The notes beneath the pieces were generated by a model that did no database searches, was not told the origin of the DNA, and saw only the letters and a list, made by a program, of their open reading frames with translations. Positions 24,617 through 37,089 of a stretch of 64,000 nt of DNA are shown here, piece after piece (within the stretch, counting starts at the first letter, position 1; each line of letters starts with the position of its first letter). Position numbers and translations under genes: made by a program. The stretch comes from Cymodocea nodosa (taxonomy: Eukaryota > Streptophyta > Magnoliopsida > Alismatales > Cymodoceaceae). Where the stretch lies: positions 13,040,001 through 13,104,000 of the forward strand of contig CM072335.1 in NCBI GenBank assembly GCA_036874045.1, read 5' to 3'.

Positions 24617-26224
24617 TGTTGAGTATTTTGCTTTGATGATGTATGCTAAATGAATGTAATCATATTTACTCAATTACTATTGTTTGTGAAAGTAAATTAA
24701 GAGCATCAATTAATACAGAAAAAGTTTACAGATATAAATACTTGTTTGTAATGGATTTAAAATTATGCTAAGTTAAATAACTAGTCATTAAGTTATACTA
24801 ACTTTTCATTTAACTAAACGTTAAGTTAACGTGTGTTTTTATTGAAAAGCATGATATGTTCTAAAGTTATATTTTCTGTATCATATACAGTACATGTTAA
24901 GACAACTCATTGAGTTAGTGCTTTATTTGTAAAAAGGTCACGTGAGAACTCATTGAGTTATAGGCTTTAAAGGTTAAAATAGGTCATGTGAGAACTCGAT
25001 GTGTTAGTGAACAAAACGTTAAGGTGAAGAGACGAACTTGTTAAGTTAGTATTATGCACGTGGTGAAATTAAAGTTTACAAATGTTATATTGTATCACGT
25101 GAGTTGCATATGTTTAACTCATTAAATTAACATAACTACACGCGTTGAGTTGCTATATTGAACATTAAGACAACGCATTAGGTTAGTGTTATAAACTTAA
25201 AGTTATTATTATTACATATGGTAAATAATTTATTATTTAAAATATTTATTTATTACTGTTCGTTGAGTTATTAGTAACACAACGGAGTTAGTTCGTTGAG
25301 TTAACTATAACACCACAAAGTTGGTTTGTTGAGTTAGCATAACACAACGAAGTTGGTTCGTTGAGTTAGCGTAGCACCAAAGACTTAGTTCATTAAGTTA
25401 GCTACAGTACTTGTCACGTGAATTGGCATATGATGAACTTGTTAAGTTAGATACGTTAAATTATAAATCTACTTGTTTTACTCGTTTAGTTAACATTAAC
25501 ATAATGACTTGTTATTATATTTGATGAAAAATTTTAGACGAAAAAGTTTATTTTGTAGGAAATTTTTTAGAGATCTAGGATTGATGATTAAAGAAAATTC
25601 GAGAGAAAAACGTGGGTCAGAACATGTATATTTCGATGAAGAAAAAAGAGAAGACGTGAAGAGTGGAAAATTGATTGTGGTTAAATGTGGAAGATATGCA
25701 TGAGATGAAGATACAATATAAAAGGCATAGAATTCTCGTTGATCAATTATCCCTGCACACCAAATGAAATATATTTTCAGAGATTAAAACACCTCTCTAG
25801 GGAAAAGCTTTTAGATGAAAGAAAATTCAGTGAAGAAGAGAAAGTCAGATATATGTCACTAAAGAATTGAAGAATTGCAAGAAAGCAAATTCGGTGAAGC
25901 AAAGAAAGTCAGATATTAGTCACTGAAGATTTGCAGAAGAAGAAGAAGAAAAATCTAAAACAAAGAGAAATGTTTTAAATTCCGTAAAATTAGTTTTCTT
26001 TATTTGTAGTTATGAAATTGATTAGATGAAACATGGTATCGTTATATAATTGCATTTACAATTTCTGAGGAGAATTGAATTGTATATTGTAATTGAAACC
26101 TTGAATAAAATGATTTGATTAAAACATTGTCTTGACTTCTTTTTAATTTTGAAGTTTCAATTATAATTAAATATTATTGAGAAACACAATTCACCCCCCT
26201 CTTGTGTAGTCATTCGATCCTACA
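24617..26224 (+). mobile_element. 5' LTR of F1 copy B
   Basis: The 1608-bp LTR runs from TGTTGAGTATTTTGC to CGATCCTACA. It carries three exact CACGTG sites (24939, 25096, 25415), palindromes such as AACTCATTGAGTTA (24947), a TATA box at 25717 and a degenerate repeat in R/U5 (25815-25940). It is shorter than the copy C LTR (2005 bp), mainly because copy C expanded a roughly 65-bp repeat. Confidence 0.92.
25717..25725 (+). promoter_or_regulatory. TATA box of F1 LTR (copy B)
   Basis: TATAAAAGG is conserved in the copy C LTR at about 50937 (GTATAAAAGGCATAG). It follows the palindrome and CACGTG-rich U3 and precedes the repeat-containing leader. Confidence 0.7.
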
Positions 26225-26226
26225 AG

Positions 26227-26238
26227 TGGTATCAAAGC
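26227..26238 (+). other. Primer binding site (tRNA-iMet type), copy B
   Basis: TGGTATCAAAGC, two bases after the LTR, is one G-to-A change from the plant copia consensus TGGTATCAGAGC seen in copy C. Confidence 0.88.
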
Positions 26239-26424
26239 AGGTTAATAATCTTTCATATAAAATCGATACCAACTTAATTAATATCAAAGCTTGTTTTACC
26301 TTCCTTGTTTTTAAACAGAAATTAATATCTGAGGATACGTTTAACTTTGTTGATTTTAGGCTCAGGTTATTTTTGAAAGTTTTAAACTGTTTAAAATCTT
26401 ATAGGTTGAAAAATCTAAGGTAAT

Positions 26425-28678
26425 ATGGCTACTTGAAATGGTAATTTTTCTTTGTATGAAGGCTAGAATCTTAATCATCCTCCTTTATTTGATGGAATAC
26501 ATTTTAAATATTAGAAATATAAGATGACAATCTTTCTTCAAAGTATAGATCACAAGTTGTGGTTCATGATTTCTAAACCATATAATCTATTAACTACTTT
26601 TTATAATACTTGGATAGTTACTGAAAAAGAAAATGAAACTCTAAATACAAAAGGCTTAAATATCTTATTTTGTGCATTGAGTTATGAATAGTTCAGTAAA
26701 GTGTTGGCATATAAATCTGCTTATGAGGTGTGACATGCATTAGAAGTTCCATATGAAGGTATTTCTCAATTTAAAGAGACTAAAATTAATATGTTAATCC
26801 ATAAGTATGAACTCTTTAAGATGCATGAAGATGAAGGTATTTCTGAGATGTTTTTCAGATTCCTAGATATCATAAATTCTTTAAAATGCTTACAAAAGAA
26901 TTTTGAACACAAGGATTTGGTGAGAAAAATTATCAGATCCCTAAGTTCTAAATGGTCTCAGAAAGTGACATCAATTGAGGAATCACGAGACTTAAATGTT
27001 TATACTATAAATGAACTTATAGGAAATTTAACTGCTTATGAAGTTAAATTAAATGATTCATTGAGTCACAAGAAATTAAAAATGAAGAAAGAAATAACCT
27101 TCGAAACTAATTCAGATTCTAAAATATCTATTGATTCTAACGAGGATTTGATTTTGCTGACTAGGAAATTCAAGAAAGCATAGAAAACTAAGAAATAGCA
27201 AAGGAATAGAAATGACAAACCCTCAATGTCAAAGTCACTGAATAAAAAGAATTCTTCATCTAAAAAGTATGTGTGTTACAACTACAAGAAACCTAGACAT
27301 CTTTGTCTAGATTGTCCTATAAAGAAAAATGAAAAGCAAAGTAGGACAAATCAGAAGAAGGCTCAAAAAACTCAAAAAAAGTTTTACAAGAAAAATGCTT
27401 TGGAAGTCACTTGGGATGACATGTCAGAAGAGTCTGAATCTAAGAAATCATCATCAAAATCTTCACATTCAAAACAAAAATAAGAGTTAGAAGATGTTGC
27501 TCATGTGTGTTTCATGGTAGATGAGTTTGAGGTAATATCTGATATTGAAAGTCATTCAAATTTTAACTTTGATGAATTATTATGTGCTTATCATGCACTA
27601 TTACAAAAACTTAAAGCTTGTAAACTGGAAAATAAGAATATTAGAAACTCTTTGTCCATTATGGAAGAAGAAAATTGTTTCCTATCTACTACTTTAGAAA
27701 AGTTTAATTGTGATAATGAAAATCATGCTATAGATTTGCATAAATTTAGATTTAATGAATGTGTCTTGCATGAACAAATATAGAATATAAAGGCTAAAAA
27801 ATTAAAGATAGAATCTGAAAATGAAAAGTTGAGAAACAACATAAATGATCTTGAGTTAGAGATTGATAAATTAAAAATGAGAGAGCTAGATTTAAATTCC
27901 ACCATTGAGAAATGGAATTTAAGTTAAACTAAGTTAGACAAGCTAACTAGTACTCTTGTGGTGTCATATAAATTTGGCTTAGGATTTGATTATCCTAAAT
28001 ATTTTGAATCTCAAGCCAACAAAAGATTTATTAGAGTCAGTTCAAGTAAATCTAAGACTAAAATTCCTTTTATTATGAAACAAAGTAATAAATATGTAGA
28101 AGTAGGTACTTCAAGGGATGAATCATGTAGTAATAATATAAACCAATGTGATTTATCTAAAGGTACTTCTAACATGACTATCAATATTTCTAAAAATCTT
28201 GTTTCTTGTACTAGAAATTCAATTACTAATGTTTCTAAAATTTCAGACAATTGTAGTAAATTGAAAATTCAGAAACCTAAGCACGAAATTCAAAACACTA
28301 GTATTAGACCAATTACTAGTTCTATATGTTCTTTATCTGAAAATTCATGTGTAGAAAAGGATTTTGTATATATTGAAAATTTAAATACAAGTACAAAATC
28401 TTGGTACGATCTTATTAAAATGTATGAGCATAACCAAAATAAATTAACATCTGATAAAAATCGGTTTGGTCTTAGTTATACTACATCTAAAAATAAAAAA
28501 ATATTAATAAGAGCAATAATTCTATAAGTAAATATGAAGCTAATGATAAATCAGTAGTACTTACAACTAATAAGAATATAAATGATAATGTTAGACTATT
28601 TTTAAACAAAAAGAAGAAAGATGCTTTTAATGAACTTGGTCCTCAAAGACATTGGGTACCAAGAAATAGTTCTTCTTA
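26425..28678 (+). pseudogene. gag: gag of F1 copy B (capsid, degenerate zinc knuckle, coiled coil)
   Basis: The start is MAT-stop-NGNFSLYEG, matching copies A and C. Capsid landmarks are PPLFDGIHF, SIDHKLWFMISKPY, INMLIHKYELFKM and SLSSKWSQKV. The knuckle is CYNYKKPRHLCLDC, again with Tyr in place of the second Cys. From 27505 a Leu/Lys/Glu/Asn-rich coiled-coil region follows (LLQKLKACKLENKNIRNSL onward), ending before KYVEVGTSRDESC. One frame (position 1 mod 3) holds from 26425 to 28527 despite at least nine stops, almost all at Gln or Trp codons of copy C or A. A homopolymer slip near 28495 then shifts the frame. The tail FNELGPQRHWVPRN is the usual copia pre-protease segment. Confidence 0.87.
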
Positions 28679-31075
28679 ACTTGTTTTGCAAGAGAAAACA
28701 ACATCAAAATGGATTTTGGATAGTGGAGCATCAAGTCACATGACCGGACAGAAAAGTCTATTGAAAAATTTTACAAATTCCAAGAAAGGAAGTGTAATAT
28801 TTAGAAACAAAAGCAAGGATAAAATCATAGGTATGGGCAATGTTCAAATAACTCCTACTTGTGTTATTTCGAATGTACTATATGTAGAAAACCTAGGATT
28901 TAATTTGCTGAGTATTATAAAACTAATTGATAATGGATACTATGTATTGTTTAAAAATAATGTATGCAAAATTATTAATAAAATTACAAATGAACTTAAG
29001 TTTATTACTAAAAGAAAAGGTTCTATATGTATTTTATCTTTACCTTCTGGTGCACTTGATTTAAATTCATGTTTACTAGCTGAAACTAGTGATGCATATC
29101 TTTGGCATAGAAGGATTGGGCATATAAATATGAAACTATTGCAGAAATTATCTAAACAAAATTTAGTGAGAGGTTTACCAAAAATTAAATACTCAAAGGA
29201 TTTCATGTGTGATGCATGTGAGTTAGGTAAACTTTATAAAAACTTTTTTAAATCCAAAACTGATATATCAAGCAAGAGAGTCTTAGAACTTATACATATA
29301 GATCTATTTGGACCAACAAGAATCATGAGTCTTGGTGGTAAACAATATGTATTTGTTTTAGTAGATGACTTCTCTAGATACACTTAGGTATATTTTCTAG
29401 CAACTAAGACAGAAGTTTTTGAAACGTTTAAAATGTATTGCAATCTTGTTCAAAATGCACAAAGTGTCTTCATTCAAAAACTTAGGAATGATCATGGTAC
29501 TAAATTTGAAAATGATCAAATGGATAATTATTGTAAAGATCATGACATTGATCATAGATATTCTTTTCCTAGAGCACCTTCTCAAAATGGTGTTGTTGAG
29601 AGAAAGAATCAATCACTTTAAGAAATGGCAAGAACTATGCTAAATGAACATAATTTACCTTAAAACCTTTGGGCTGAAGTAGTGAATATAGCTTGTTATA
29701 TTATTAACAGAAGTCACTTAAGACCTCTTGTTAATAAAACTCCTTTTGAAATTATGTATGATAGGGTTCCAAAAATTTCCTATATGAAACCATTTAGCTG
29801 TAAGTGTTTTATTCTTAACACTAGGGATAAAATGGATAAATTTCAAGTCAAAGTGGATGAAGGAATTTTTGTAGGTTACTCTACTAAAAGTAAAGCCTAT
29901 AGAGTTTATAATAAGAATTCTAGAACCATTGAAGAAACCCTTCATGTAAGCTTCAATGAAAATTCTTTTAGAGAATCAAAATCTAAAGTTGATAATGATG
30001 ATATGATCAATTTCCCAAAAGAATTAGAGATTAATCAAGAGATTAAAGATTTATTTGAGAAAATAAAAAATATGAACTTAAATGATCAAACTAATGATCA
30101 AAGTGATGTACTTTCAGATGTTGATGAGAATATTAAGGAAAATCATAGAAATTGGCGTTATTCTTCATCACATCTTATCACTCAAGTTATTGGTAATATT
30201 AATGAGGGAGTTAAAATCAAAGCTTCAATAAATTTGAATAGTATGTGTATGTTTGTTTCTACAGTGGAACCAAAGAATATAGAGGAAGCATTATCTGATG
30301 AAAATTGGATAGTGCCAATGCAAGATGAATTAAATCAATTCATAAGAAATGATGTTTGGGAATTAGTTTCTCCACCAAAAAATTAGTCCATAATAGGTAC
30401 AAAATAGATCTTTAGAAACAAAACTAATGAGATTGGTCAAGTTATAAGAAATAAAGTTAGATTAGTTGCGCAAGGGTATACACAAGAAGGACTTGATTAT
30501 GATGAAACATTTACTCTTGTGGCTAGGTTAGAAAGTATTAGAATATTATTGGCCTATGCTTGCTATATGGATTTTAAACTATATCAAATGGATGTAAAGA
30601 GTGCATTTCTAAATGGTTTAATTAATGAAGTTTATGTAAAACAACCACTTGGATTTGAAGATATCAATAATCCTAACTATGTGTATAAATTGAAAAAAGC
30701 CTTATATGGTTTGAAGCAAGCACCTAGATCGTGGTATGAAAGATTATCTACTTTTCTTGAAGAACAAGGATATATTATGGGAAAACTAGACCATACTCTT
30801 TTTATCAAGAAAGATGATAAAGATCAGATTGTTGTTCAAATATATGTGGATGATATAATCTTTGGAGCAACTTCTAATAAACTGATAAAAATATTTTCTG
30901 AAGAAATGACTAGTCAGTTTGAAATGAGTATGATGGGGGAACTTTTATATTTTCTAGGACTTCAAATTAAGCAAATAGATAAATGTATATTTTTAAATTA
31001 AGAAAAATATGTAGTTGAAATGCTTAAGAAATTTAATTTTAATGATACAAGGATTCAAGGAACTCCTATGAGTAC

Positions 31076-31476
31076 TATTAGGACTCTTGTATTTTGATAA
31101 TGCAAAAACTTGTGTGAAGAAACAAATTGTATCTCATAGATAAGACAGTTCAGTAGAAGCTCAAAAAGTAGATAAGTCGATATAGGTAGTTTAGAAATTC
31201 TTGCAAGAGATAAACAGTAAATCGAAAGGTTATCAGGCTTAAGTATTCGAAAAAAATAAATCTTTGGTGATTTACAAGCTTAAGTATCTGATGAGTCAGT
31301 TTAAGCAGAAAAACACCATTAGACAGTTAGAAAAATAACTATCCGAAAATACAAAGACTTTGGAGAGTTTTTAAGATAGCTGCGTGAATGATTAGAAAGT
31401 TAAGGCAATAACTATTCGGAAGATCAAGGAATTCAGAAAGTTTGGAAAGCTAGCTATGCGAAACTTAAGTCAGTAA
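31076..31476 (+). mobile_element. Truncated 5' LTR of F3 element
   Basis: It is collinear with the first 400 bp of the LTR at 33676, including AACTATCCGAAAATACAAGG-type modules. Similarity stops at AACTTAAGTCAGTAA (about 31476), after which pol sequence begins. Confidence 0.88.
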
Positions 31477-31479
31477 AGC

Positions 31480-33293
31480 TTACAGAGTATACTTTGCTAA
31501 AGACAGAAGAGTAGAGGAAAGTATAAGTATTCAATTTGATGAAGATTTGATACAGAATCTCAAAAATTTGAAGATTGACAATGAGAGTGAAAAAGATAAC
31601 TACAAGTAGAAACTCAGATCCCAAGCATCAAATCAGAATCAAAATAGTTGGAAATTCAAATCAGACCATCCCATGGAACAAATAATTGGAAATATAACCA
31701 AAGGGGTATAGACTAGAAGCAAAACACAAGATATTTGCAATTATTGTGCATTTGTGTTAGAAATTGAGCCAAAATCAATAGATGAAGCTTGTAAGGATAT
31801 TTACTGGACAATGGCTATGCAGGAAGAATTAAATTAGTTCTAGAAAAACAATGTTTCGGAATTAGTGAAAAAACCTACAGGAAAATTCATCATTAGGACT
31901 AAATGGATTTTCAGAAATAAATTAGATGAAGAAAGAAACATACTCAGAAATAAAGCTCGTTGGTTGCACAAGGATATAATCAGAGGGAAGGCATTGATTA
32001 TGAAGAAACTTTTACACCTGTAGCTAAATTAAAGTTATTAGAATGTTGCTTGCTTTTGCAAGCAGTATGAGGATAAAACTGTTTCAAATGGATGTAAAAA
32101 GTGCATTTTTGAATGGAGAAATATAAGAAGTATTTGTCAAGCAACCCCTTGGATTTGAAGATGAAGTCAATTGAGATCATGTCTACAAACTAAACAAAGC
32201 TTTATATGGTCTGAAACAAGCACCTAGGGCATGGTATGAAAAATTGAAAAAGTTCTTAATTGATAATGATTTTATCTTAGGCAAAGTGGACAGCACTTTG
32301 TTTATCAAAACTTTTGGTTTACACATGTTGATTTTACAAATCTATGTTGATGATATTGTGTTTAGGGCTACTTCAGAAAAATTGTGTCATGACTTTTAGA
32401 ATTTGATGAAAAATAAATTTGAAATGAACATGATGGGAGAGCTGAGATTTTTCTTAGGACTACAGATCCATCAATTGAAAAATGACATCTTTGTTAATTA
32501 GGAAAAATACTGCAAAGAAACTCTGAAGAAATTTGGCTTTGAGAATATCAAGTTTGCAAACACACCAATGAGTTCAAATACTAAACTTGAAAATAATGAC
32601 TCAAGTATTGTAGTAGATCAAAAGAATTACAGAGGCGTGATTGGATCTTTGTTGTACTTATCAGCAAGTAGGCCAGATATCATGTTCAGTGTATGCTTGT
32701 GTACTAGATTTCAAGTATCACCAAAAGAATCTCATCTCAAATCAATCAAAAAGATCTTTAAGTATTTACAAGGCACTAAAGATTTCAGATTATATTACTC
32801 AACTGATAGCAGTCTAACTTTAACAGGTTATAGTAATGTAGATTATGCAGGCAGTAGATCAGACAAAAAAAGCACAAGTGGCACATGCCAACTGCTTGGA
32901 AATTCTTTAATTTCATGATTCAATAGGAAACAAAACTGTATTGCATTATCCACTACTGAAGTAGAATATATTGTAGTAGGTCTATGTTATGCTCAAATTT
33001 TATGGATGCAGCAAATTTTAGCAGACTACAGACTGAAAATTCAGAATATAGATATATATTGTGATAATAGCAGTGCAATAAGTTTATCTAAGAATATAGT
33101 ACTTCATTCCAAAGCCAAGCATATCGAGATTAGACATCATTTCTTGAGAGATCATGTGGAAAAAGGGCACATCTCACTTAAGTTTGTTCTAATAGAAAAT
33201 TAACTTGCAGATATTTTCATAAAACCTTTAAATGAATCAACATTTAATCATATTAGAAGAAATCTAAGCATATGTTCTTTGCATGACTTATAA
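31480..33293 (+). pseudogene. pol: pol remnant of F3: integrase tail, RT, RNase H
   Basis: It opens with RVEESISIQFDED, the copia integrase tail. RT follows with EACKDIYWTMAMQEEL, TKWIFRNKLDEE, QMDVKSAFLNGE, LYGLKQAPRAWYE and the catalytic YVDDIVF (about 32344). RNase H begins near 32640 (GVIGSLLYLSASRPDIMF), with YSNVDYAGSRSDKKSTSGT, where the first catalytic Asp of the D-A-D box is Asn, then STTEVEY and IYCDNSSA. It ends NLSICSLHDL-stop at 33293. Several stops and a frameshift near 31950 inactivate it. It is related to but clearly distinct from the F1 pol. Confidence 0.88.
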
Positions 33294-33447
33294 TGTATTC
33301 ATATTTGATTTATGATTATTTTCCCTCAAGCTCACCATATGGGAGCTTGTTTTCTGCTAACGTGTACTCATGCAGGACTTATAAGAAGTCTTTTTTTATC
33401 AGATATCAAAAATTACAGATATCAGAAGTCTCTTTTTATCTAATGAC

Positions 33448-33675
33448 AAAAAAGGGGAGAAGTATAAAGAGAAAATTACATGGAATGTAGGGGGAGAATT
33501 CCCAACACATAGACAGGGGGAGATATTGTCTAAATCATGTTGTATTTATTCTTTGTAAACTCCAGAAATCTGTTTTAATTGTTCTTGGTGTGACTGAATG
33601 TATAGCAATAAACTAGGGAGTAAAATACATGTAATTAAATGTAAAGGATTTTGTCATTATCAAAAAGGGGGAGAT
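33448..33675 (+). other. Multiple polypurine tracts before F3 3' LTR
   Basis: Four purine tracts occur in about 230 bp: AAAAAAGGGGAGAAG (about 33449), TAGGGGGAGAA (about 33488), ACAGGGGGAGAT (about 33524) and AAAAAGGGGGAGAT (33662-33675). The last abuts the LTR start TGTTAGGACC. Repeated polypurine tracts ahead of the 3' LTR are a known Sirevirus trait, which suggests F3 is also in that lineage. Confidence 0.7.
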
Positions 33676-35105
33676 TGTTAGGACCCTTGTATTTTGATAA
33701 TGCAAAAACCTGTGTGAAGAAACAAATTATATTTCACAGATAAGACAGTTTAGCAGAAGCTCAAAAGGCAGATAAGTTGATACAGGTAGTTCAGAAATTG
33801 TTCAAGAGATAAATAGAAAATTGGAAGGTTATCAGGCTTAAGTATCTAGAAGAAATAAATCTTCAGTGATTTACAGGCTTAAGTATCCAATGAGTCAATT
33901 TAAGCAGCAGAAACACCATCGGATAGTTAGAAAAATAACTATCCGAAAATACAAGGACTTTGGAGAGTTTTTAAGATAGCTAGGTGAATGATCGAAAAGT
34001 TAAGGCAATAACTATCCAGATGATTAAGGAAATCAGAAAGTTAGGAAAGCTAACTATCTAAAACTTAAGTTAGTAATTTTCCCACGTGTAGAAATCCAGA
34101 ACAGAAGCTTAAAAGGATTTTTCAGAGAGTTAGAAAGCTAACTATCCGAAAAATAAGAAGTTTTAGAAAGTTACAAATTTAACTATCCGAAACTTAAGTC
34201 ATCCTATTGCGCACATGCAAAAATAAGAAGATAGCAGTCAGAAGCTTAAAGGAATCAGAAGGTTACTATAGCTAACTATCTAAAAGTTGAAGATTTTCGG
34301 TAGGTTAACATCCATAACCATTCAAACTTAAGACCTTCATGTGTATGACTTAAATTCTCATGTGACACAGACAAAAAAACTTAACTGAAATTTTGAAGAG
34401 TTATGGTTGTTCTTCGGAGTGTTATAAAGCCAACCATCCGAAAATCAAAGGGAATCAGAAGGTTGCAAGTTGGATAGTATACAAAATGATAACTTACTAT
34501 TTTTGGGACTTACTACATAGTAAGTACAACAGAAACATTCGTTAGAATTGAATATGATCATTATACCTCTTGGTATAAATATGAGAAGTAAAGGGAAGAT
34601 TACAACAACGATTATCAAATATTGTGAGCTACTCAAAAATTCCAGAAACACTCTCAAGCCTGCAAAATATAGAAATATTCTCAAGTTCACTACAGCACAA
34701 AAGCTCCCTGCGCTCAAACTCTGCTTCAAAGTTCAAAGTGTTGGTTCATGAGTTTCTACCTAAAAACTCTTTGTTGGTTAAGAGCTTGTACCTAAAAGCT
34801 CAAAGAAAGGTTGATTGCTGAGCTTCAACTTGAAAGCTCAAGTGTTGGTTCTTGCTTCAACCTAAAAGCAAGTGTTGTAAGTATTCATAAACTTAGTGAA
34901 GCCCAAGTGAATCTTGGGAGTGGACTAGCCAAGTTGGTGAACCACCTAAAAATCTCTTTGTGTTCATTAATTTTCACTGTTGTGCATGCACATTGATTAA
35001 TTAAGATCACAGATAAATTGAATCAACCAATTAAGTTAAAAAGGAAGTTAAAATTACTCACACACACCATTCACCCCCCCTTTAGTGAGACTTTCGATCC
35101 TAACA
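33676..35105 (+). mobile_element. 3' LTR of F3 element
   Basis: The 1430-bp LTR runs from TGTTAGGACCCTTG to CGATCCTAACA. It carries repeated pairs of AACTATCCGAAA-type motifs (e.g. 33947, 34139, 34181) and two weaker CACGTG relatives. A TATA-like stretch GGTATAAATATGAGAAG (about 34573) precedes a leader with repeated CTTGAAAGCTCAAG-type words. Confidence 0.9.
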
Positions 35106-35629
35106 AGTACTTCTTTAAAGTTAGATATTGATGACATAGGAAAATCAATAGATCAAATGATTGGTTCTTTACTTTATTTGATAGCTAGTAGACCCGATAT
35201 TATATTTGCTGTGTGTGCTTGTGCTAGATTTCAATCTAATCCTAAAGAATCATACTCAATTACTATTAAAAGAATATTTAGATATATAGAAGGAACTAAA
35301 AATTTCAGACTGTATTATTCTAAAGATAGTTCAATAGATCTTATAGAATATACTGATGCTGATTACACAGGATTTAAATATGATAGAAAGAGTACTAGTG
35401 GTACATGTCAATTATTGGGAAATAATCTAGTGTCATGGTTTAGTAAAAAGCAAAACTGTGTAGCACTTTCAACCACTAAAGTTGAATATGTTGTTGCTGT
35501 ATTGTGTTGCACTTAGATTCTGTGGATAAGGCAAACTTTAGAAGATTTTGGATTATCTTATGATACAACTGAGATTTATTATGACAGTAGTTCTACAGTA
35601 AATCTTTTCAAAAATCCTGTATTACATTT

Positions 35630-37089
35630 TGTTAGGACCTAATGGCTTACCAAAGGGGGGGGGTGAATGGTAAGATTTAATGATTTTTGAGAGATTTCAT
35701 GATTTAACAATAAATGATTGATTGTCAGTTTAATTCAGCAAGCATAAAATGATTTTTCTTAGTGCAAACACAAAGTAAATGAAGATAATACACATAGGGA
35801 TTTTAGGTGGTTCACCACTAACAGTTAGTCCACCCCCAAGGGATACTTGGGTTTCACTAATCTTTCAAAACCTACAAACACTTGCTTTAAGGTCAAAGCA
35901 AGAACCAACCAATTAAACTGAGCTTTCTAGTCATAGCTTTAGCTAACCTATCTCTAAAGTTTTTAGTTGGCACACTTCAATAAACAACTGGCTTTAGGAG
36001 ATTAGAGTTTATTTGCGTGGAGAGCTCTAGACTTGAGTTTGTATTTACTGAAGATTTGATCTTGAATATGTTTTGCTGTATCTATGGAGCTTGGTGTATG
36101 GATATGTCTATTCAAAAAAGCTGTGTAACTCTCTTGTTTGCTGTTTATATTTATAACATTAAGCATAACAATCATATTCACTTCTAACAGATGTATTCTG
36201 TTGTATTTATTGAAATTGCAAGTCCCAAAATGGTAAGTAACCGTTTAGAAGAGTATTTTCAAGATAACCTTCCGATTTTCTTAGATTTTCAGATGTTTAG
36301 TTGTGTAACTCTTCGAAGGATTACCGTAACTCTCCGACAATCCACTTAAAGACCTTTTGTTTGTGTCATGTGAGATTTAAGCCATACATGTGAAGTCTCA
36401 TTTGGTTCGTATAATTAAAACTATAACTTACTGAAACATATTTAACTTTCGGATAGTTAGCTTTCCTAACTTACCGAATCATCCTTTTCAAGCTTTTGAC
36501 TAAGTTTCTAAAATCTACACATGTGTATTTGAGTAACTTATCTTTTGGATAGTTGTAGCTGTTAACTCACCGAAATTTTTAACTTTTAGATAGTTAGCTT
36601 CAGTAACCTTTCAAATTTCTTGGTAAGATTCTGAAAATCATTTAAGCTTCTGTCTGGATTTCTGCATGTGTGAATTTGCATGACTTAAGTTCTTAGATGG
36701 TTAAATCCTCTAACTTTCTGATTTCCTTGGTCTTTTGGATAGTTAGCTCCTTAACTCTCCAATTTTCCAAACAGCCATCTTACTAACTTTCCGAAGGCTT
36801 TTTATTTTTGGATAGTTATCCTTTTAATTGTTTGAAGGTGTTTCTAGTTTTAAAATGACTCTTCAGATACTTAAAAACTGTAACTCGCTAAAGATCTATT
36901 TCTTCTGGATACTTAAGCCTAGTAACCTTCTGAAAATCTTGTTTTTCTCTAGCAGCAAATTCTGAACTGACTATATTTATTTTTATGCCTTCTGGTCTTC
37001 AGTTTACTAAACTATCTTGTGACACCTATGTAATACAAGTTGTTTCCTTAGATGGATTTTTACATTATCAAAATATAGAGGTCCTTTCA
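35630..37089 (-). mobile_element. F3 solo LTR, minus strand, TSD CATTT
   Basis: The 1460-bp unit starts TGTTAGGACCTAATGG and ends ATAGAGGTCCTTTCA, with CATTT on both sides (35625-35629 and 37090-37094). Copy A shows the empty site TATTACATTTTAGAGC on the minus strand near 3095-3110. It matches the F3 LTR in reverse, including TCGGATAGTTA-type motifs at 36420-36840. It carries no coding sequence. A nine-G run sits near its left end (about 35657-35665). Confidence 0.92.

Larger units (their letters stand above)
31076..35105 (+). mobile_element. F3 copia element, internally deleted, TSD AGTAC
   Basis: This 4030-bp element is inserted in the RT of copy B. AGTAC flanks it (31071-31075 and 35106-35110), and copy A shows the empty site ATGAGTACTTCTTTAAAG. 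It consists of a truncated 5' LTR (31076-31476), part of pol (about 31480-33293), a run of polypurine tracts and a full 3' LTR (33676-35105). The first bases are TATTAGGAC where the 3' LTR has TGTTAGGAC. About 1 kb of the 5' LTR plus primer site, gag, protease and most of integrase are missing. Confidence 0.93.

Noticed and set aside
26425..31010. Stop codon reassignment (TAG or TAA read as Gln or Trp)
   Set aside because: Stops appear where both Gln and Trp codons stood, with TAG, TAA and TGA all used, and frameshifts occur too. Decay of methylated cytosines explains this better than a changed code.
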